Positions 34,105 through 42,616 of a stretch of 64,000 bases of DNA are shown one piece after another. Source of the stretch: G963676655 sp963678305 (lineage in GTDB: Bacteria > Verrucomicrobiota > Lentisphaeria > Victivallales > Victivallaceae). Within the stretch, counting starts at the first letter, position 1, and each line of letters starts with the position of its first letter. The position numbers and the translations under genes were made by a program. The DNA lies in the NCBI GenBank assembly GCA_963678305.2, contig CAXXVV010000007.1, positions 124,001-188,000 of the forward strand, in the 5' to 3' direction. Below the pieces are notes generated by a model. That model searched no databases and had not been told where the DNA came from. It saw only the letters and a program-made list of their open reading frames with translations.

Positions 34105-35175
34105 TTATACTATATCGGTATCTTCACCTAAGTAGGCTTGGAATTCTTTTTTATCACTGGCTTTCATGTAGGCTTCCATCGGACTGATAATGCCTTCAGC
34201 GAGCATTTCACGCAAATTACCATCCATAGAACACATACCTTGCCCTTTATTGGACTCAATGATAGTACGAATATTCGCAATCTGACCTTCACGAATAGTA
34301 TTGGGAAGACCATCAGACCAAAGCAAAATCTCGTGACAGGCAATACGTCCACCGCCTTCTTTCTTACATAGCAACTGAGAAACCACCGATTGCAGACAGT
34401 CCGCCAACATTGTACGGATCTGAGCTTGCTCATCCGCTGGAAATGCGTCAATAATACGGTCAACTGTCTTTGGTGCGTTATTGGTGTGCAAGGTCGCAAA
34501 AACCAACATACCCATGGATGCACAAGTCAAAGCCAAGCGAATAGTCTCAAGGTCACGCATTTCCCCGATCAGCAGGATGTCCGGGTCAGAACGCATCGCA
34601 CCACGCAATCCACGAGCAAATGAGCTGCTGTGAATCCCGACTTCACGGTGCACCAAAATAGAATTCTTATTTTGATGGACAAATTCAATCGGGTCCTCAA
34701 TGGTGATGATGTGCTTATGATATTTATCATTGATATAGTCAATCATCGCTGCAAGAGTGGTTGATTTACCGGAACCAGTAGGTCCTGTTACCAGAGAAAG
34801 ACCACTTTTAAGATCACATATTTCTTTAAGGACCGGCGGCAGCTTCAAATCCTCAATTGTCAGAATTTTCGTCGGAATCTGACGCAACACAGCGGCCATT
34901 CCCCAGTAATTTCTCAAAAGGTTAGTACGAAAACGCGCTACTTCCGGAATTTCATGTGCAAAGTCAAGGTCATTATGTTTACGATAATGCTCCCAACGTT
35001 TAGGCGGGGTTATCTCTTTAAGCATCTCCAGCATGAAGTCAGGGGTAATCGGTTCGTCCGTCAAATCTTCCAAAGCACCCTGCACTCGAGCCTTAATGGG
35101 CTGTCCGATCATCAGATGCAAATCGGAACCACCACGGTCAAGCATTTCAATCAAATATTGGTCAATCAGCGCCAT
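34105..35175 (-). CDS. pilT: PilT-like twitching/retraction ATPase
   Basis: A 356-residue secretion-superfamily ATPase. Walker A is GPTGSGKST (residues 131-139); the Asp box (IITIEDPIEFVHQNKNS), Walker B (PDILLIGEMRDLETI) and His box (LVFATLHTNNA) follow in order. GSDLHLMIGQP at the N-terminus is typical of PilT/PilU. It probably powers retraction of type IV pili or related pseudopili. AAGGAG precedes the ATG. It follows a longer ATPase of the same superfamily by 15 bases, so the two are likely co-transcribed. Confidence 0.93.
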   Translation of the reverse strand: MALIDQYLIEMLDRGGSDLHLMIGQPIKARVQGALEDLTDEPITPDFMLEMLKEITPPKRWEHYRKHNDLDFAHEIPEVARFRTNLLRNYWGMAAVLRQIPTKILTIEDLKLPPVLKEICDLKSGLSLVTGPTGSGKSTTLAAMIDYINDKYHKHIITIEDPIEFVHQNKNSILVHREVGIHSSSFARGLRGAMRSDPDILLIGEMRDLETIRLALTCASMGMLVFATLHTNNAPKTVDRIIDAFPADEQAQIRTMLADCLQSVVSQLLCKKEGGGRIACHEILLWSDGLPNTIREGQIANIRTIIESNKGQGMCSMDGNLREMLAEGIISPMEAYMKASDKKEFQAYLGEDTDIV

Positions 35176-35190
35176 AACATTTCTCCTTGA

Positions 35191-36933
35191 TTATCTTCCG
35201 AAAAATCCGCGTTTTTTCTTTTTGGGTTCTTCATCCACAACTTCTTCTTCATTTTCTTCCCAGGCTTGAGCCGCTACCGGCTGCGGCGGCGGAGCGCCTC
35301 CACCGGCCGCGAATGCCTGAGCATTATTGATCGCAGCGACTCGATTAAACTCATGCAAAACACCTTTATCAAGAATCAGTGTCCGTGCAACCTCTTCGGA
35401 TATACGCCCCGCCTGATACAGATTGAAAGCATTCTGGTCAAACGTACACATTCCCTGTTTCATTCCAGTCTGCATGGTAGCCGGCAACTGGAACGTCTTA
35501 CCATCTCCGATGATATTGGCAACCGCCATGGTATTGACCAGGATTTCATAGCACAAGGTCACACCGCCGCCTTTGGCAGGAACCAGTTTTTGACAGACGA
35601 TTCCTCGCAAACTACCCGCGGTCATCGCTCGAATCTGCGGCTGTTGAGACGGGGGGAACACGTCCAGCAAGCGGTTCAAGGTACTGGCCGCATTACCGGT
35701 ATGCAGCGTTCCGATAACCAGGTGACCGGTTTCAGAAGCGGTAATCGACATTTCAATTGTTTCCAAGTCGTGCAGTTCCCCGATGACAATGATATCCGGG
35801 TCTTCACGCAAAGCACCTTTCAGGGCGGCATTATAGGTATCGGTATCGCGTCCGATTTGTCGCTGGGTGACGTTGCAGTTCAAGGATTCTTGAACTATCT
35901 CTATAGGATCTTCCACAGTAATGACATGGTCATGACGTTTTTTATTCAGGACATTTACCATTGACGCAAGCGTAGTGGTTTTACCTGCCCCTAAAGGTCC
36001 AGTAACGAGAATCAATCCATTATGATAGTCAAGCATCTGCTCCAGCGTTTTCACATCATTTGGGAGAAAACCCAGTTCTTCAAGGGACTTCAGGCTTTCC
36101 GCCACCAGGCGATAACTTCCGGCTGTTCCATCTTTATGCTCAAGCAGGCATATCCGGAAACGGTCATTAGCGATTTGGAGGGCAAAGTTCAAATCCTGTT
36201 CATCGCGGAATTTTTCCCGTTGTTCTTCTGTCAATAAAATAGTATTCAGCCTGAACGCGTCCTCAGCCGGCAAAATTTCATTACTCAAGGGAGTAATATT
36301 CAAATCTTTGCGACAAAACGGCACCGCTTCAGCTGAAAGATGCAGGTCGCTCGCTCCCATTGCACGGAGCTGCAGCAGCAGCGCAACCATCATAGAGTAC
36401 AATTCCGTATCGTTCAACGACGAAATCTGGGACAACATCTCAATTGGATCTCCGTCAAAGTCTTCCGGGGCTTCCAACACATTGCTGGCATCGAGTAATT
36501 CCTCATCTTCTGTGTCAATTCCAGGCGCATTGAACGACAGACCAATGGATTGCGGTTCAGCATTTTCTTCCGCTGCGGGTCGAAGCCCGGCCAAAGCCAA
36601 GCCCTGTGGCGCCGGTTGAGGAGTCGGAGGCTGAATAGCAAGGGACAAGCCGCCCGGGGCTGGAGGAGCATCTTCTTCCTCATCCGCAAACATCTCCGGA
36701 ACCTGACCGTTTTCAGCATGTCCCTGAGCTTCGGCCATGATCCCCTGGATCTGTTCAAGCAGTTGTTCAAGTTCCTCTTCACTGACCTGTTCGGCAAAAG
36801 CGTCAAGCATCGCCTGGGCATAAGTTGCCATATCCGCATCATCCCCGGCTATCTCACGAATTTGGTCACAGGTCTCCATATCGACCAGTTCGTCTGATGC
36901 CAGAGCTATAAACCATTGAAGTTCCAGATCCAT
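35191..36933 (-). CDS. PilT/PilB-type ATPase with long acidic N-terminal region
   Basis: About 580 residues from the ATG at 36933, preceded by AAGGA; ten further codons are open upstream. Residues 1-215 are acidic and low in complexity: helices, then Pro/Ala/Glu-rich linkers such as APPAPGGLSLAIQPPTPQPA. From about residue 205 a PilT-like domain begins (MGASDLHLSAEAVPFCRKDL). Walker A is GPLGAGKTT, the Asp box is ITVEDPIEIVQ, Walker B is DPDIIVIGELHD and the His box is LVIGTLHTGNA. The C-terminus is Gly/Pro-rich, then basic (EPKKKKRGFFGR). No tetracysteine motif of GspE/PilB is seen, so it is closer to PilT. It pairs with the adjacent pilT. Confidence 0.9.
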   Translation of the reverse strand: MDLELQWFIALASDELVDMETCDQIREIAGDDADMATYAQAMLDAFAEQVSEEELEQLLEQIQGIMAEAQGHAENGQVPEMFADEEEDAPPAPGGLSLAIQPPTPQPAPQGLALAGLRPAAEENAEPQSIGLSFNAPGIDTEDEELLDASNVLEAPEDFDGDPIEMLSQISSLNDTELYSMMVALLLQLRAMGASDLHLSAEAVPFCRKDLNITPLSNEILPAEDAFRLNTILLTEEQREKFRDEQDLNFALQIANDRFRICLLEHKDGTAGSYRLVAESLKSLEELGFLPNDVKTLEQMLDYHNGLILVTGPLGAGKTTTLASMVNVLNKKRHDHVITVEDPIEIVQESLNCNVTQRQIGRDTDTYNAALKGALREDPDIIVIGELHDLETIEMSITASETGHLVIGTLHTGNAASTLNRLLDVFPPSQQPQIRAMTAGSLRGIVCQKLVPAKGGGVTLCYEILVNTMAVANIIGDGKTFQLPATMQTGMKQGMCTFDQNAFNLYQAGRISEEVARTLILDKGVLHEFNRVAAINNAQAFAAGGGAPPPQPVAAQAWEENEEEVVDEEPKKKKRGFFGR

Positions 36934-37281
36934 ATATTTTTCCTTCCGTATGTACCATATCAAACGATGTCAAGGACCATCAGGCTTATTATCCTTCTAA
37001 TACATCTAAATACATATAATACGAGAAAAGTAAAATACAAGTCAATGATTTGTATTATCAACATCAGGATAATATTATTTAAAAGCAGCGGTACTATGTA
37101 CCGGCTTCGCAGGGACTTTAAATCACAAGAAAAATTCAGTGTAAGCGCTTGACTTTTCGGAAAATAGAGCCATCTTAAATGTTCCCGGAAACCCGGAGGA
37201 ACGATATTCGTTAACGATTTGCAAATTTATTGCGTTCTTTGTGTGGTAAAATTAAATTTAAAAAAAATTGAAATTGTAATT
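36934..37281. other. Intergenic region between divergent ATPase and topA genes
   Basis: About 350 AT-rich bases between divergent genes, so promoters in both directions are expected. A TTGACT at 37149-37154 is a possible -35 box for topA, but no good -10 box lies at the right spacing. A frame open from 37219 into topA adds 21 codons without coding character. I see no RNA structure. Confidence 0.5.
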
Positions 37282-39786
37282 ATGGCTGAAAATCTGGTAA
37301 TTGTCGAATCTCCAACTAAAGCGAAGACTATCGGGCGCATGCTCGGTCAGAGCTATCGTATTATGGCATCCGTCGGACACATCCGTGATCTGCCACAAAA
37401 CTCATTCGGAGTTGACATCAACAACGATTTCACGCCTCTTTATCAGGAAAACCCCGGTAGCGGTAAGATAATTAAAGAACTGCGCTCCGCGGCAAAAAAA
37501 GCCTCTGACATCTACCTGGCTCCCGACCCTGACCGTGAAGGGGAAGCCATTGCATGGCATTTACAGGAAATGTTGAAAAAGGGCTTCAAAGGTAAATTCC
37601 ACCGGGTCACGTTTCACGAAATAACCAAATCGGCCATCAAACAGGCATTCGACCATGCTGGAAACGTTAATATGGATCTGGTCAATGCTCAACAGGCAAG
37701 ACGGGTTCTTGACCGCCTGGTCGGTTATCAGGTCAGTCCGCTATTGTGGTCACATATCGAACGCGGCATCAGTGCCGGGCGGGTTCAGTCGGTTGCCTTA
37801 CGGCTGGTGGTTGAACGGGAACGGGAAATTCTGGCATTTGTTCCTGAGGAATACTGGAATTTTACAGCAACTCTTGGTGCGGAAGATAACAATGAACAGG
37901 TATTGTTTGAAAATAAACTTGCTTTGATCGACGATCAGAAGTTCGCCATCAATAACGGTGAAGACGCGGCAAAAGCACTTACCGCGATTAATAATGGTCG
38001 CGGTTTCAAAGTGGCATCAATAGAAAAAACGCCGAAACGCCGAAACGCCCCGCCGCCGTTTATCACCAGCTCGCTGCAGCAGACCGCCAACTCAAGAATG
38101 CGCTGGTCGGCATCGCAAACCATGAAAGTGGCCCAGAGTCTTTATGAAGGCATGGATGTCGGCACCGGCGGCTCAGTCGGTCTGATCACCTACATGCGTA
38201 CAGACTCATTCAATATCGCCGCGGAAGCCCGCAACCTGTGCCGGGAGCTGATCGGCCAGAAATACGGTCCGAAATTCGTACCTGAAAAACCGAACTTTTT
38301 CAAGAGTAAAAGTTCCGCTCAGGAAGCTCACGAAGCGATTCGCCCGACTAATGTATCCCTGACTCCCGAACAGGTTAAACCGTATCTCGATGATCGGCAA
38401 TACCGCCTTTACAATATGATCTGGAAACGATTCGTTGCCAGCCAAATGGCGTCGGCTCAGCTCGAACAAACCACCGTCGATTCTGAAGTCACAGGCTCAG
38501 ATGACCGTAAATATACTTTCCGGGCCGGCGCTCTGGTAACGGTATTTCCCGGTTTTATGACCCTGTACGAAACCAGTCAGGAATCCAAAGACGAAATCAA
38601 CGCCGAGGTTCTTGGCCGACTCAAAGAAAATCAGGCGTGCGAACTGATAGAAGCCGGCTCGGAACAGAAATTCACCGAACCCCCTCCGCGCTATACGGAA
38701 GCAACGCTGATCCGGGCACTTGAAACCAACGGAATCGGGCGGCCTTCAACTTACGCAACAATTATGCGGACAATTATGATGCGCAAATATGTTGAACGCC
38801 AGCAGGGTAAATTGCATCCCACCGATCTTGGAATCCGGGTAGTCGATTTTCTGGTCAAAAGTCTCCCGGCTCTATTTGATGTTCAGTTTACCTCGAAAAT
38901 GGAAGATGAACTGGACAAAGTAGAAGAAGGCAAAACTGAATGGGTGGAAATGCTCCGTGATTTCTATGATCACTACAGTCAATGGCTGGTGTCCGCCAAA
39001 AATATTGGCGCCCCCGAACAGGATAAAGTTATCACCTTGCTCGAACAGCTCGACAAAGTTCAATTTAATGAGCCGGAAAAAGTGGGACGGCGTACTTATG
39101 ACGATAAAAAGTTCTGCACGTCTATTAAGGAAAAATTCGAAAAAGACGGCTCTGTGACCGCGCGTCAATGGGAAGCATTATTGAAGATTGTCATAAAATA
39201 CAAAGAGCAACTGCCTGAACTCAAAGAATTCGCAGAGAAAGCCGGTTTTGCCGACGACCTAAGTGATGCCAAGGTTAAACAAAAAGAAGCTGAAGCCAGA
39301 CGCAAGGAGCAGGAAGCCGACACTGATGAGGTCAGTCATTATGAAAAGATTTTCGCTTGTTTTGATAAAGTCGAATGGGAACAGGCTCCGCCGAAAAGTC
39401 GCTTCAATGATGAAAAATTCTTCAAGTCATTGAAGCGCCAGGCGTTGTCCGGTAAAAAACTTTCTGAAAAACAGCTCAATGCACTTGGCCGCATGGTTGA
39501 CAAATATCAGGACCAGATTGAAGGAGTTGACGAACTGAACAAAATGCTCAATATTCCGCAATCTGATAATCAGGCGGATAATAAGCCAGATCCGGAGGTA
39601 GAAGCTCTCCTTGAAAAATTCAGCAAAGTCACCGAATGGCAACCGCCGGTCAAAAAGGGAAAAAGAACCTATGACGACAAAGAGTTTTACGAATCCATCA
39701 GCAATCAGTTTGCCAGGGGTAAAACGCTTTCTCCCCGTCAGATCGGAGCCCTCAAAAAACTCGCCGGCAAGTATAAGATGAGCTAA
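37282..39786 (+). CDS. topA: DNA topoisomerase I with C-terminal triple repeat
   Basis: An 834-residue type IA topoisomerase that relaxes negative supercoils. The ATG at 37282 begins the standard MAENLVIVESPTKAKTI. The TOPRIM domain follows, with PDPDREGEAIAWHL at about 81-94. The catalytic Tyr304 is in GLITYMRTDS. The core ends near residue 580. Instead of the usual zinc-ribbon cysteine pairs, the C-terminus has three related units of about 55 residues (near 590-650, 690-745 and 775-834). Each runs F/L-x-KV...R(T)Y/FxDxKFxxSI...L(S)xxQxxAL...KY. A Lys/Glu-rich helix lies between the first two. I do not recognise this repeat. It converges with the membrane protein gene downstream. Confidence 0.95.
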   Translation: MAENLVIVESPTKAKTIGRMLGQSYRIMASVGHIRDLPQNSFGVDINNDFTPLYQENPGSGKIIKELRSAAKKASDIYLAPDPDREGEAIAWHLQEMLKKGFKGKFHRVTFHEITKSAIKQAFDHAGNVNMDLVNAQQARRVLDRLVGYQVSPLLWSHIERGISAGRVQSVALRLVVEREREILAFVPEEYWNFTATLGAEDNNEQVLFENKLALIDDQKFAINNGEDAAKALTAINNGRGFKVASIEKTPKRRNAPPPFITSSLQQTANSRMRWSASQTMKVAQSLYEGMDVGTGGSVGLITYMRTDSFNIAAEARNLCRELIGQKYGPKFVPEKPNFFKSKSSAQEAHEAIRPTNVSLTPEQVKPYLDDRQYRLYNMIWKRFVASQMASAQLEQTTVDSEVTGSDDRKYTFRAGALVTVFPGFMTLYETSQESKDEINAEVLGRLKENQACELIEAGSEQKFTEPPPRYTEATLIRALETNGIGRPSTYATIMRTIMMRKYVERQQGKLHPTDLGIRVVDFLVKSLPALFDVQFTSKMEDELDKVEEGKTEWVEMLRDFYDHYSQWLVSAKNIGAPEQDKVITLLEQLDKVQFNEPEKVGRRTYDDKKFCTSIKEKFEKDGSVTARQWEALLKIVIKYKEQLPELKEFAEKAGFADDLSDAKVKQKEAEARRKEQEADTDEVSHYEKIFACFDKVEWEQAPPKSRFNDEKFFKSLKRQALSGKKLSEKQLNALGRMVDKYQDQIEGVDELNKMLNIPQSDNQADNKPDPEVEALLEKFSKVTEWQPPVKKGKRTYDDKEFYESISNQFARGKTLSPRQIGALKKLAGKYKMS

Positions 39787-39791
39787 AAAGC

Positions 39792-41576
39792 TCAACGTCT
39801 CTTTTTGTTCTCTGCTTTCCTGATTTTCAGCAGACAATATAAATAGCCGCCTAACAGCGCGACGCTGATTGCGGTAACGGTCAATCCCAGTTCATAATGC
39901 GACGGTATCGCCGAAATGATCAGCGTCTGCCGTCCCAGAGTTTTGAAAATGAATTGCCGGGAAAAATCCACGTAAGTTGAATCGGGAAACAACAATGCGC
40001 CGTTGAGCCGCCAATAGCGGCTGGCATTCTGGTTGATAGCTATTAAGACCGGAGTTGTTGTCGAAATTATGATTTGATTCGGGGACCATTTCCTGACGTT
40101 TATATTTGCCGGCACCGCGCTGATTTCGTCACGGTATTCAGGGTCGTTGAAGGCCTTTACCCACCTCATACCATGCGCCTTGTATAAGGGATCAAAGGAA
40201 TCCTTCAATCCGATATTGCGATATATCGCCGAATAAAGATAACTGTCCTGCTGTTTTGCCATGAAAATCGGTTTACCGGTATTCCTGAATAAATTATTCA
40301 CTTGATCCAGACTGACCATTTTCCGGTGACGCCAATTGTAATGCTGACTGAAAATCAATCCGGCAACGGAAATGAAAACCAGACAGCCGGCAAATATTTT
40401 CCTCGCGTTCCGGTTTCTGAATTTGCCGGTTAAAGCCTTGATCCCGGCCACCGCGCCGAAGATCAAAATAAAGACGACGACAAAACGCCACCGTGTCGGC
40501 ACCCTCAATACATGTTGCCCGTTCACCCAGTAACCGGGCCGCCAAGGCGATGAAGCATCAAGAGTCAGCAGCACCGCCAGAATAAAAGCCGTATGAAACC
40601 AGCGCCAGCCCTTGATCAAGGAGCAAAAAAACATTAGGACAGCAATTATCCCGATATAACATCCAAGCTCATGCCAGCGCAGAACATCCTTCCAGGCATG
40701 CGGCATTGTATGAATCCACTGCATTGGCCAGACCAGCGCCTTGAGGAACAGCCAGGGAGAAATCGAGATCAAGCCCGGCAGCGGGTTATTGGTATATTGC
40801 ATACACAACGGAATCGTTATAATCAGGCGGAATGAGGCGATGGACAGGAACGTCAGCAGCGCCGCAATCATATTTTGATAAAAAGAAATATTTTTAAATT
40901 CTTTTTTCCAGATCCAAAGCAGCAGGACCATGATCACCAGTGAATTGATTATCGATAAATAATGAAAGAATTGCAGCATCATTGCTCCGGCAAAAAACCC
41001 GAGGGCAATCGCCGCGGACAACCGTCGAGGAGCCGCCAGCGCAAACAACGCCAGCCATGGCAGCCAGATTATCCCCAGCATACATATATGCCCTGCGGTT
41101 ACATGCATGGCAATACATCCCTGCAATCCGAATAAAACAGTACCCCAAAAACAAAAAAGATTGATCTTTTCCACCCTTTTGAGCAACAACCACATCCCCA
41201 GCGCCCCGAACAGCACATCGAACATAACCGCCAGACGCAGCCCCGGAACTGTCCCCAGTAAAAGAACAAACAAAGTATCAAAGGAAAATACGCTGACAAG
41301 CGGGTGAGCAAACAACGGCACACCACCTTTATGCCAGGGAATCCAGAAAGGAAATTGCTGATATTCAACAATAGATTTTCTCGCTCCTTCATGCATCATG
41401 AAAACCCAGGTCCAGTCATCATCAAAAGTAACCGGCATCTGGTTGAAAGACAATATATAAGGAAACCAGCCGATGATAATAATCACCATTGCAGCGATCA
41501 ACCAAAACAAACTGTAACGGCGGGCATAAATAGTTATCGCGATCTTTTTTGAAATATCTGGAACGGAAATCTTCAA
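39792..41576 (-). CDS. Polytopic membrane protein (possible GT-C glycosyltransferase fold)
   Basis: A 594-residue integral membrane protein with about 10-12 hydrophobic segments (LFWLIAAMVIIIIGWFPYIL, LSAAIALGFFAGAMMLQFF, AFILAVLLTL). An acidic pair lies in the first periplasmic loop (MPVTFDDDWTWVFMMHEGAR), a pattern seen in GT-C glycosyltransferases that use lipid-linked sugars. The C-terminal 180 residues are mostly soluble, ending with a membrane segment and a basic tail (LLKIRKAENKKRR). No family can be named with certainty; YfhO-like or other GT-C-like proteins are candidates. It is convergent with topA, with five bases between stops. Confidence 0.65.
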   Translation of the reverse strand: MKISVPDISKKIAITIYARRYSLFWLIAAMVIIIIGWFPYILSFNQMPVTFDDDWTWVFMMHEGARKSIVEYQQFPFWIPWHKGGVPLFAHPLVSVFSFDTLFVLLLGTVPGLRLAVMFDVLFGALGMWLLLKRVEKINLFCFWGTVLFGLQGCIAMHVTAGHICMLGIIWLPWLALFALAAPRRLSAAIALGFFAGAMMLQFFHYLSIINSLVIMVLLLWIWKKEFKNISFYQNMIAALLTFLSIASFRLIITIPLCMQYTNNPLPGLISISPWLFLKALVWPMQWIHTMPHAWKDVLRWHELGCYIGIIAVLMFFCSLIKGWRWFHTAFILAVLLTLDASSPWRPGYWVNGQHVLRVPTRWRFVVVFILIFGAVAGIKALTGKFRNRNARKIFAGCLVFISVAGLIFSQHYNWRHRKMVSLDQVNNLFRNTGKPIFMAKQQDSYLYSAIYRNIGLKDSFDPLYKAHGMRWVKAFNDPEYRDEISAVPANINVRKWSPNQIIISTTTPVLIAINQNASRYWRLNGALLFPDSTYVDFSRQFIFKTLGRQTLIISAIPSHYELGLTVTAISVALLGGYLYCLLKIRKAENKKRR

Positions 41577-41884
41577 TTTTAAGTCCTGATTTCAGTTGGA
41601 ATGTTAGTAACAGAGAAAATAGCACATTCGGTCAAATATACAACTACGGTTGCAATGTTTTCAGATTACACATATCTTATTTCCTAACAACCGACGCATC
41701 AACCGGCAAAACTTGACCTAACTCATTTTATTAACAATAAACATGTTACATAAAAATAAAAGTCAAACGTAATGATTATTAGATAAATTCTATGCAAGGT
41801 TTATTCTTTTATCATACTTGACGGGAGCATAATTCAGATGTATTATTTACTGCAATGATTGTAATCCATGATTCAGGAGCAAAA
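41577..41884. other. Intergenic region upstream of NAD kinase gene
   Basis: About 300 bases between divergent genes. Apart from the NAD kinase promoter (41818-41846), the sequence is AT-rich and shows no other feature I can support. Confidence 0.5.
41818..41846 (+). promoter_or_regulatory. Sigma-70 promoter of NAD kinase gene
   Basis: TTGACG at 41818-41823, a 17-base spacer, and TATTAT at 41841-41846. It lies 38 bases before the ATG of the NAD kinase gene. Confidence 0.65.
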
Positions 41885-42616
41885 ATGAAAGTTCTGTTAA
41901 GCGGTAAAAACCTGGAAGACGTAATTCCGCTGCTTGATGCCTACGATGCTGAAATAGTCACAAACAATCCGGACATTATCATTTGTCACGGCGGTGACGG
42001 CGCCTTACTGGGGGCAGAACGAGACTATCCCGGCATTCCCAAATTCCCGATTCGCGACGCGGCAACCGCACCAGTCTGTCCGGAACACAATTGTTTGAAT
42101 CGTCTGGAATCACTCTTCAAGGATCAGGCTAAACTTACCGAACTAATAAAACTCTCCGGAGCAGTCGGCGATCAGGAATTGATCTCAACCAATGATATTT
42201 TTATCCATAATCACGAACGGGTAAGCGCCTTACGTTACCGGGTCTGGATCGATGATGAGTTATATGCCCGTGAAATTGTCGGCGACGGCGTCGGAATGGC
42301 TACGCCGCACGGCAGTACCGCATATTACCGCAGTATAACTCATAGTACATTCAGGGTCGGTTTAGGTTTGGCGTTCAGCAACAGTACAGAAGTCGTAAAC
42401 CATCTGGTTATCCCGGATAACAGCATTGTCAGAATCCGCATTCTCCGCGGTCCGGCAATCATGGTCGGAGACAACTCACCAATCCAACTCAGACTTGAAG
42501 AAGGCGACGAAGCCTGCATCAGGAAAACGACAGATAGAGCCGTCATTCTTGGCCTGGAGGAATTTATGTGCCGGCGCTGCCGTCAACTCCGGCACAAAGA
42601 TAAATACAAGGCTTAA
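41885..42616 (+). CDS. NAD(+)/NADH kinase family protein
   Basis: About 243 residues from the ATG at 41885, set by AGGAG eleven bases upstream; ten more open codons precede it. The GGDG motif (residues 36-39, ICHGGDGALLGAE) and the later GDGVGMATPHGSTAYYRS match ATP-NAD kinases, which make NADP. The protein is short and divergent, without the usual NE/D motif in its common form. A closing Cys pair (FMCRRCRQLRHKDKYKA) is unusual. It converges on the sulfatase gene, and the two stop codons overlap. Confidence 0.85.
   Translation: MKVLLSGKNLEDVIPLLDAYDAEIVTNNPDIIICHGGDGALLGAERDYPGIPKFPIRDAATAPVCPEHNCLNRLESLFKDQAKLTELIKLSGAVGDQELISTNDIFIHNHERVSALRYRVWIDDELYAREIVGDGVGMATPHGSTAYYRSITHSTFRVGLGLAFSNSTEVVNHLVIPDNSIVRIRILRGPAIMVGDNSPIQLRLEEGDEACIRKTTDRAVILGLEEFMCRRCRQLRHKDKYKA

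Noticed and set aside
37219..37281. N-terminal extension of topA
   Set aside because: AT-rich codons without family likeness; TopA proteins begin at MAENLVIVES.
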